From Ypsolopha sequella (taxonomy: Eukaryota > Arthropoda > Insecta > Lepidoptera > Ypsolophidae): DNA of 64,000 bases. The stretch lies in the NCBI GenBank assembly GCA_934047225.1, contig OW203986.1:22571221-22635220 (forward strand), given 5' to 3'. Shown piece by piece: positions 56,555 through 64,000 of the stretch. Below the pieces are notes generated by a model. It ran no database searches. It was not told the DNA's origin and worked only from the letters and a program-made list of their open reading frames with translations. How positions within the stretch are numbered: the stretch's first letter is position 1; each line of letters opens with the position of its first letter. Made by a program: the position numbers and the translations under genes.

Positions 56555-56965
56555 ATCGTTTTTCTACTGATTTCAATAAAAGTTCTATTACATACTCGAA
56601 ATTAGTTTCGAATATCGAATTTACTGGACCCGGTGTGCAATGAATCTCAGGTCGGTACGAAATATTGTTTCAAATTACATTTCGTACTCTGTTAGGTTTG
56701 CCCAGACACTCGTAATTATTTCGCGGCCTCGTAGTTGGCAGAATGATACTGGCCAGTTACTGACCAGAATGATAAACACCGTAGCCTTTCCCTAAAGGGA
56801 AAAAGATAACAAAAAAAATAATAATTGTAATTTTCAATATTTTCTCAATAAATATCTTCTCTAATGTACTTATTTTGTATTTTTTTTATACTATATCGGA
56901 CATTCAGGTAGTACAATGACAATGTCGTTGAGGTAGTAGAAAAAGTATCGTTCTTACCGAGTGCA
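56555..56965 (-). repeat. Unclassified repeat, inverted relative of 27756-28225
   Basis: See 27756-28225. A further small inverted pair (TACCGAGTGCAAAATGCC / TTATTTTGTACTCGGTA) follows at 56957-57050. Confidence 0.6.
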
Positions 56966-57289
56966 AAATGCCTTTTCTTACCCTCTCGGAATGAAAGCTT
57001 TCGAAGTTCGCCTTCGGTTAAGAAAAAGCATTATTTTGTACTCGGTACGTAATATACTATTATAAACCAACATAAAATAGTGCTAACAGAACTTACAAAA
57101 TTAAGAAATAGAAATAGAAATAGAAATAGTTTATTTGCAATTAATGTGGTTTATCGATATTACAATATTACTTAAAACTAATCAAGTAATCATTTATGTA
57201 CAGCACATTTAACCAATTAAGGCATGCAAAAATTTAGCAATAACATATTTATGTTTAATGTAAGTATTAAAAACAAAATCAATCAATTT

Positions 57290-58144
57290 TCAACTCTTAT
57301 TAGTAATTACAATGTCACAATATTTTATTTCTATAAATTCTTTTACAGTGTAAAAGCACTTATCTACTAACCAATTAAATAAATATTTTTTAAACAGTGT
57401 GTGTGGCATAAGTTTTAACTTGTCTGGTAATTTATTAAATATTTGTATTTGCATCGAAAAGCAATTTTTTTGAGCCAACGCGGTCTTTAAAGTTGGAGTT
57501 ACTAGTCTGTTTGGATGTCTAGTATTGAATGAGCAGACGTCGTTGAGTGTGACAAATTGTTCCAGATGATTTTTAGTGAAACATGCCATTTCATAAATAT
57601 AAAGGCTAGGTAATGAAAGCAGCTTTAGTTTTTTAAACAATGGCTTGCATGAATCTGTTGGAGCCGCATTGCAAACAGCTCTGATACAACGCTTCTGCAT
57701 TATAAAAGCCCGATTTATATCGTTTCCATTACCCCACAGTATGAGACAGTATCGTAACACAGATGCAACGTAGCCGTGATACGCCATGAGAGCTGTCTTC
57801 ATATCTGATGTTTTTTGTAACCGGTAAAGTACATAGGCAAAACGGCTAAGTTTTGTGCACACTTTTGAAATTTGATAAGACCAGTTTAAATGCTTATCTA
57901 GCGTTAGTCCTAAAAAAGTGGTCGTATCAGTTTCTTCCACCTTTTCGCCACGTAGTTCAATATCTACCGCACGATGAGCCATTTTGATGTTTCTAAATTG
58001 AACATGCTTGGTTTTACTTAAATTTGCTCTAAGGTTATTTAAACTTAACCAGTCAACTACTTTTTCTATTGTAATATTAATGTCAGCTTCAAATGAATTT
58101 ATGTCATTACCTACTATAATAACTGAAATATCGTCAGCAAACAA
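57290..58144 (-). pseudogene. LINE ORF2, catalytic YxDD-to-end part after the frameshift
   Basis: 284 residues beginning at the FADDISVIIV core and running through the thumb (FLGLTLDKHLNWSYQI) and a C-terminal region (ALMAYHGYVASVLRYC, then ACFTKNHLEQF) to a stop at 57290. The frame is open upstream of the Met, so the Met is not a start; it continues the protein of 58180-60204 in another phase. Downstream is the 3' UTR and tail. Confidence 0.85.
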
Positions 58145-58179
58145 TACACATTTATGATTAATTATGTTGGGTATGTCAT

Positions 58180-60204
58180 TTATATATAATAAAAAAGCAG
58201 TGGCCCCAGTACACTGCCTTGGGGCACGCCATATGAGTTTAATACTGATGATGAATAATATGTTACTTCCTCGAAATATTTATTAATCCGTGTTATTTCT
58301 ACAGTTTGGTGTCTATTATTCAGATAGCTTTTGATCCAGTCATAGGTTGTACCACGTATGCCATAAAGCTCCAATTTTTTTAACAACAAGTCGTGCGAGA
58401 CGTAGTCGAAAGCCTTGCTCATATCAAAGAAAATTACCGAGGTTTGTTTGCCTTTGTCTACGTTTTCAACGATTTCTTTGACCAGTTGAAAGCCAGCTAG
58501 TGCTGTAGATTTATTTTTTTGAAAACCGTTCTGTTCAGGCTGCAAGATTTTATTCTTGGTAAGAAAATTGCTGATCCTTCTCTGCATGGCTTTTTCAAAG
58601 ATTTTGGAAAAAATTGGAATTTTTGCTATTGGTCTATAATGATTTACGTCAGTTTTACTGTCTTTTTTGTGCAGTGGTTTTATAATAGATGACTTCAACG
58701 AGTCTGGAAAGTTTCCTTGACCAAAAGATAAATTTACCAAGTGGCATATAATATACGCTAATTCAAAGACACATTTCTTAATGACTTTAGTTGCAAAGCC
58801 ATCATAACCGACAGCATTTGTAGATTTCAATGACCTTATTATTTTGATCATCTCTTTTATGTCACATGGATATAGGAAAATAGTCTTAGTAAATCGATCA
58901 ATTTTGTTATTTGGATATTCTTTGTCGTTTCGTGTCGTATTAGATTTATTTTCCTTGTCAATAAACTTCTTATTAAAATGATTTGCAATGTCAATTGGGT
59001 CAGTAATTGTCTTATTTTCTACTATTAGTTTATTTATACTATTTAAATGTTTTACGTTATTTTCCCGAATAACTTTCCAAGCAGCTTTACACTTATTTTC
59101 GGCTTTACTTAAGAAGTGTTTGTAGGAATTACATTGAGCTTTACTTATACATGTTTTAAGTACTTTGCAATACTTTTGAAATGCAAGTTTATCTTGAACA
59201 TTTTTGGTAGCATAGTATTTGTACCTTAAGTATCTACTTCGTTTACAAGATAATTTTAAGCCCATTGTTATCCATTTTAATCCCTTGATGCTGTTTTTAA
59301 TTTTAATCCTTATACTCGGGAAACACAGGTTATAAAATAATTCGAACAGTTCATTAAACTCATTAAATGCTTGGCTTGCGTCTTCGATCTCATAGACATT
59401 GGACCAGGATAGCGACCGCAAGCAATTACAGAATTTACAAATATTTTCTTCGCTATAATCTCTTTTTGTGATATAGTACCAGGTCGGTTCAAATGGCTTT
59501 TTATCAACAGGGAAAGTCATTGTTTGGCAAGTGTGATCAGAGAGACCACTTTTGTGAACTGCTGCTTTGATATCTAATATATTACTACCAATATTATCTA
59601 TGCATGTTTTGATTCTAGTAGGCTCCTCTATATGTAATGTTATGTTGTAATTATTTATTATTGAGGTAAGGTTTTCATTTTGCTTTGAATCTTTTAAAAT
59701 GTCGATGTTCAGGTCACCACATATAATTATTTTCTTTTTCTGTTTCTTATTACTTATTTTGTGAAGAATTTGATCTAATTTTGATAAAAATATATTAACG
59801 TTTGAGTCAGGTGTACGATACAAACATACAATAACACATTTAATTTCCAAAATTTCAACTGCGCAGCACTCGAAGATTTTTTCCTCACAAAACTCCTTAA
59901 TAAATAATAGTTCTTTGGTTATTATATTTTCCTTAGTAAAAATGCAGACCCCTCCCCTTTTTTGATTCTTGCGAGAGAAATTGGCAGCCAAATTAAAACC
60001 TGCTAGTTTTGCATTGCTTTGTGAGCCTTCTTTTATGAAAGTTTCACTCATGCATATAAAATCAATGGAGTTACAATTTTCATTCATATCTTCCAATACT
60101 ATTTCAACAGACTCTCTTTTACCCAGTAAACCAGCTATGTTTTGATGAAGAATAGTACAAGTACAAGCTTCATTCATCTGTGATGGAACGAAAAAACTCA
60201 TCAC
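58180..60204 (-). pseudogene. LINE ORF2, endonuclease and N-terminal RT part
   Basis: 674 residues. Endonuclease motifs in order: LHQNIAGL, MSETFIKEG, CLYRTPDSN, ICGDLNIDI, SGLSDHTC. RT motifs: STNAVGYDGFATKVI, HYRPIAKIPIFSKIFEK, FFDMSKAFDYVSHDLL (first catalytic Asp) and YGVPQGSVLGPLLF. The frame then ends early because a homopolymer (A6 on the plus strand, 58191-58196) has slipped by one base. Both the start at MMSFFVP and the endonuclease look complete, so only the C-terminal part is lost from this frame. Confidence 0.85.
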
Positions 60205-60714
60205 GTATACTACATGCGCTTACGTTATCATCTTTTGTGTTGGCGTGAGCCAGATTGCTTTTTGAGCCAGATAAAGTGGTGTATTATACAAAAAACTAAG
60301 ACATTACATTTACCAATCCAATGGTTCCCTTTATCTCTTTTAGCTAATGTTAAACAAGCGTTTGGTATACCAAATCGTTATCATACAAAGCATCCAGTAC
60401 ATTAAATCTGTGTGGCGGGGACTATTATCAAAAACAATTATTTGTTTGTTTAAATATTTACACAGATAAGAGTAAATGATAAAAAAAGTTGTTCGTTTGT
60501 ACGGGACAGCTCTAGTCCACCATATTTTTCAGTTTTTGATTTTGTTGCAAAGTTTTAGCAAGGTTATTAGTCTTTAATTAATAGTCTAAGAAAAATATTG
60601 TAAGGTAACCTTGTTGTCAGGATTTAATAAAAACAATAATGATTAGAAAAAAAAACATTATAATGATAAAAAAAACACAATGCTATTGTTTGTACGGGAC
60701 TCTTCTGAAAAACC
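60205..60714. other. No gene seen (short plus-strand ORF remnant)
   Basis: A plus-strand frame at 60270-60402 reads LLANVKQAFGIPNRYHT, which might be a worn protein tail but could not be matched to a family. The rest is AT-rich. Confidence 0.3.
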
Positions 60715-60762
60715 ATCCATCCGTCCATCCATCAGCCTGTCATCGTCCACTGCTGCACATAG
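60715..60762 (-). mobile_element. RTE-like 3' end, left piece of a split copy
   Basis: CATCCATCAGCCTGTCATCG and GTCCACTGCTGCACATAG match the outer part of the family at 4895-4940. The copy resumes at 63760 with TAGGCCTTTCC after the inserted 3-kb element. Confidence 0.7.
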
Positions 60763-61075
60763 TAGTTCAATTAATAAGGTGGTTGTAGAGTGCGTGAGCG
60801 GGAACCTAAGCGATTTCTTCACAAACTTATTTAGGATGCTTAGGGAGGAAACATACTAAAAATCCTGACGTCTAGGAGGCGAGGCGGAGGGAGGGGGGGG
60901 GGGTGACAAAGGTCTCAATTTTAGGTTTTTCGCCAATATCTCAAAAATGGTGCATTTTAGCGTAAAATGTTCTATATTGAAATAAAAGCCTATAACATTT
61001 TCTATAACTTTAATTCTATACACTTTTTCCATATTCCCATCCGTTTTCAAACTACACGCTATGGAAAAGTAAAAA

Positions 61076-63058
61076 TTAGAAAAAAGTTTTTTTTTTTTTT
61101 TTTAATTCGCTGGCGTTATGCAAAGCCGTATATACGGTGTCGTAATTTGAGGGTGGAACATCGATGATGAGAAGGGGTATCACTTTAGTTTTTTCACTGA
61201 AATCTCCTGTTGTTACGGTCACCATGTAACCTTTCCATTCCGAAAGGGAGATGCCTAGCTGTTTTGCAACAAACCATAGGGTATGAAATGGTTGTGGGTG
61301 TATCATTTCTTTAAGTATATCAATATGTCGAACCACTACACTTTCCAGGCTAGTTCCCTTCTGAAAGGTTTGCAGCGGAATAATGCCAAGTTCTCCAATA
61401 TCATTTGACGGGGGCGTGTTCTTCAATATTGTCATGTGAATCAGAAGGCGTAACACATCTGATTCCACACATAGCATGAAGAATGTTGAGCCCATCAATA
61501 GTACAGACGTTAAAATCAATGTTGTCAAATACAAACTGATTCAAAGCATATTTTTTAAAATCTGGTTTAGCAGCACAGTTTGCGGAAATTTCTAACTTTT
61601 GTGCTTCATGATAGAAGCCTAAACTGGCCAGGAGATCAATCAAGTGCTTTGAAGCGTACTTTTTGTATATGAACAGGGAGATGTTGCACAGAAGAGGTAA
61701 TATGAAGCTCTTGGGTCTCTTAATTGCAGTAATGGTGTTTCCTATTACCGCATATTTTCTCTTCGTTTCTTATACTCTCTTTGTCTTTGCCAATAGAAGG
61801 CTTTCAAGAAAAATGTTCAGAGATTCAGGCAGTGTACCTGGTTTCTTTAAGAAAGTATCGCAAGATGGGTATGTGTCTGTGCTGTACACTTGACTCTGAA
61901 TATCTCACCGCAAAATTTCCGCAGCTTTAGCAACAATCCTCAACTTTTCATCTTCTTCATTTTTTCCCATATTTTCGTACCACGCTTGATTGATAATTTT
62001 GTACCTAATGTCTCTAAAACACACCATGGGCGCTTTAAATCGGTTGACCCCTAGTGTGATCAATATTCGATCCCCATATTTATTTTCCAACTCGGCCTTG
62101 ATAGTTCGCCACTGGGGTTTGGCACCGGTTACAACACCGAGTATCTCATCGTGGGAAAACTGAATATCAGGGCTTCCCTCCATGTAAGCAAACATTTCTT
62201 CCATAGCCTCTACAACAATAGTATCTCTAAGGATCTTAGCTTTCTGGAGTTTTGGGTAACTGACAGGCTTTACAAATGAGAAATAGCAGTCTTTGTGATA
62301 TTTTGCTCCTTCAGCAACAATATTGTTAATGCAGGACAAACGGCCAAGAACTTTGTTACCCCAGGCATCATTTTTCAAAGAACATGCCTCCTTGATACGA
62401 TACTTTACAGTTAGAGTCTCAACTGAATGTACAACCCTTCTTTTGTTCAAAGGCTTTCTTATATCTACATTAAGGTAATGTGTACATAAAAAACAATGGT
62501 TCTTGAAGTCAAAGCAAAGTTAGTTTAAGCAATCTTTTGATTTTGTACTTTATAATTATTTGTATACTTACTAGTGGAATGGATGTAGCTGAAAATCAGC
62601 GCTATCAAAATTTTTGTTTTGGTAGCACGTAGCTGAGCTACGTCTATTTATCAGGGTAATTCTATTACTTATATATATTTTTGTTACATAGTTTTTACAA
62701 TGTACATCCTTAATATCATTGTTTTTGTCGTGTTTTTATTTTACATTGATAATAAAGCTTTTTTCTTTCTTTTCTTTAAATGATGGAGCAGATGATCTAA
62801 GCTGCGATGGCCCTGCCTCTTCATTAGATAAAGATGCCTGCCTAACATCTTTTTAATGGTGTCAGTTCGGGTGTAATTTTTACGGCAACTGGTGTGAATC
62901 AAAAGAGATGTCAAATCAAAGAAACTTCGATACTTGTCGTCTTTCCTTTCCTTACTATCTTTAATAAGACCCAGTTTTCCCTTTTCTTTCACCTCAGAGA
63001 CATCCTTACTTCCTTTAACGACATCCTCGTCACATACAAGATACTTTTTAGTACTCAT
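61076..63058 (-). pseudogene. Decayed large protein gene inside the 3.0-kb element (candidate transposase)
   Basis: The N-terminus starts at 63058 (MSTKKYLVCDEDVV) and includes LIHTSCRKNYTRTDTIKKM. After an inserted retroposon (62514-62777) the frame continues as DFKNHCFLCTHYLNVD (Cys pair), GRLSCINNIVAEGAKYHKDC and so on. It runs to PKSFILPLLCNISLFIYKK, HLIDLLASLGFYHEAQKLE and FVFDNIDFNVCTIDGLN, then FHTLWFVAKQLG. There are two in-frame stops (TGA at 61907-61905; TAA near 61772) and a frameshift near 61433. The coding part stops at a poly-A stretch (61083-61105) beside the left inverted end, so the C-terminus is lost. I recognise the layout as a recurrent uncharacterised invertebrate family, but cannot name its catalytic core. 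Confidence 0.6.
62514..62777 (+). mobile_element. Retroposon (SINE-like) inserted in the candidate transposase gene
   Basis: 264 bp between two AAA triplets (62511-62513, 62778-62780), ending GATAATAAAGC and a (TTTC)n-type tail. It carries an inverted TAGCTGAGCTA motif in the middle. It separates protein segments that join well without it (…RSSAPSF and DFKNHCF…). Confidence 0.5.
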
Positions 63059-63759
63059 GTTAGATAACCCAATTGTGTTATTAATGACAGTGTGTATCTG
63101 AAAAGAATATTTTGTGGCTGCTTCCCTGTGTTACCGGGTAGGCTACCGTGCCAAACAAAATAAGATTACGAAAACTTATAATAACATAAGCCCGAAGGCA
63201 TGTATACGATAATAATGGGAGTTTTAGCCAGTAAGGTCATGTTTCCTACAGTGAGCTTAGAGATATTGAGTGAAAAGCAATCTTCATCAATATCATGATT
63301 GCTCAGTTATCCGCTGTTATAAAAAACGAAATTTCTTACTGTTACCCCCTTCACCACGTGGAAGTACTCCCAGCTTATGTTACAATAAATTTCAAGATAA
63401 TTTTCGCATCAGGTAATGGTCATCACGCTGAACAACTTTAATTTCTTCATTTTTGGAGCGTGTAGTTCAAAAACGGTTGGGAATATGGAAAAAGTGTATA
63501 GAATTAAAGTTATAGAGAATTTTATGAGCTTCCATTTTATCCTAGAACATTTTTCGCTTAAATGCATCATTTTTGAGATATTGGCGAAAAACATAAAACT
63601 GAGACCTTTGTCACCCCCCTCCCTCCGCCTCGCCTCCTAGATGTCAGGATTTTTAGTATGTTTTCTCCTTAAAAACCCTGAATAAGTTTCTGAAGAAATC
63701 GCTTAGGTTCCCCCTCACGCACTCTATACCCTCCTTGAAGTCATTCCTTAATTGAACTA

Positions 63760-63985
63760 TAGGCCTTTCCAAGATTTCGCCACTGTTTGCAGTCCTCCTG
63801 GAAGAAATGCCCTTATTCACACACGCTGGGCAGGCGGGTTGGTGAACGCGGTGCCAAAACCCTCGCACTAGTGACGCTGCTGCCCGTCACCAGTCTGTTT
63901 TATAAAAGGCCGGCAATTAGGGTGGATATACCACCATCAATCGGTCCCAGGCATGGTGGGCGACCTGGTTGTGCCTGAGATCTGT
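63760..63985 (-). mobile_element. RTE-like 3' end, right piece of a split copy
   Basis: AGGCCTTTCCAAGATTTCGC through CACACACGCTGGGCAGGCG to CGGTCCCAGGCATGGTGGG matches 4930-5150. It continues the piece at 60715-60762 and runs on to near the window end. Confidence 0.75.
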
Positions 63986-64000
63986 CGTCTTACTCTCCCC

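Larger units (their letters stand above)
57104..60204 (-). mobile_element. Two-part LINE, sister of the 13.7-17.2 kb element
   Basis: ORF2 is covered from the endonuclease start to the end. The 3' terminus carries a (TATTTC)n tail on the sense strand (57105-57130). ORF1 is absent, so the copy is 5'-truncated close to 60204. The protein sequence is clearly related to, but different from, the first element (for example FADDISVIIV vs FADDISVVNV). Confidence 0.85.
60763..63759. mobile_element. 3.0-kb DNA transposon-like element, ~300-bp inverted ends, TAG target duplication
   Basis: 60763-61060 and 63457-63759 are inverted copies. They run TAGTTCAATTAA / TTAATTGAACTA at the outer ends, through GGGAACCTAAGCGATTTCTT and the GGCGAGGCGGAGGGAGG block, to the GCGTGTAGTT inner ends. 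The element splits an RTE-like 3' end; the three bases TAG are found on both sides (60760-60762, 63760-63762) but once in that family's continuous form (CATAGGCC). Inside is a decayed minus-strand gene. The superfamily is not certain; a 3-bp duplication and the protein type would allow Academ. Confidence 0.75.

Overview
The window is AT-rich, intron-bearing eukaryotic DNA that is almost entirely made of transposable elements. Several signs point to an insect, most likely a moth or butterfly. These are the dense set of short foldback (MITE-like) elements, the interspersed repeat with a (GTCT)n core and AGGGTTCCGTACC-type ends, and a single MADF-BESS transcription-factor-like gene. There are no rRNA genes, intact tRNA genes, CRISPR arrays or bacterial-type operons. 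Only one host gene can be supported: a two-exon MADF-BESS gene on the minus strand (exon 1 at 6719-6896, exon 2 at 2346-2851). Its 3.9-kb intron holds at least six repeats.

Layout. 1-7.5 kb: tRNA-derived SINE piece, a near-perfect 66-bp-arm hairpin (832-994), then the MADF-BESS gene. 7.5-10.2 kb: an element bounded by TTAA with ~55-bp inverted ends, carrying a three-level nest. 10.2-13.3 kb: broken interspersed repeats and foldbacks. 13.3-17.3 kb: a hAT-like element with an almost full-length two-ORF LINE inside it (ORF2 has one internal stop). 17.3-23.9 kb: foldbacks and a decayed reverse transcriptase. 23.96-25.48 kb: a 5'-truncated LINE with a 15-bp target-site duplication (TSD) and an intact reading frame. 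26-29.6 kb: foldbacks, one of which carries a tRNA B box. 29.7-40.0 kb: a recent large tandem duplication whose two copies differ by a 3.7-kb block bounded by TTAA. 40-44 kb: nested repeats with a 249-bp hAT-type element with a perfect 8-bp TSD. 44.5-46.2 kb: a decayed THAP + DDE_4 transposase. 47-50.3 kb: SINE, LINE tail, a perfect 32-bp-arm palindrome. 50.8-53.5 kb: a third, broken LINE. 53.7-57 kb: an RTE-like 3' end and foldbacks. 57.1-60.2 kb: a second copy of the 13.7-17.2 kb LINE family, with one frameshift. 60.76-63.76 kb: a 3.0-kb element with ~300-bp inverted ends, inserted with a TAG duplication into an RTE-like 3' end. It encodes a decayed protein that I cannot name with certainty.

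The genes do not form a pathway. Two things tie the window together. The three LINEs supply reverse transcriptase activity of the kind that moves SINEs and truncated copies, while several DNA-transposon families are present mainly as non-autonomous foldbacks. Nesting gives a relative order of insertion in many places, and paralogous uninterrupted copies within the window serve as pre-insertion references. The strongest candidates for something not well described are the 60763-63759 element, the tandem duplication with its presence/absence block, and the long perfect hairpins.
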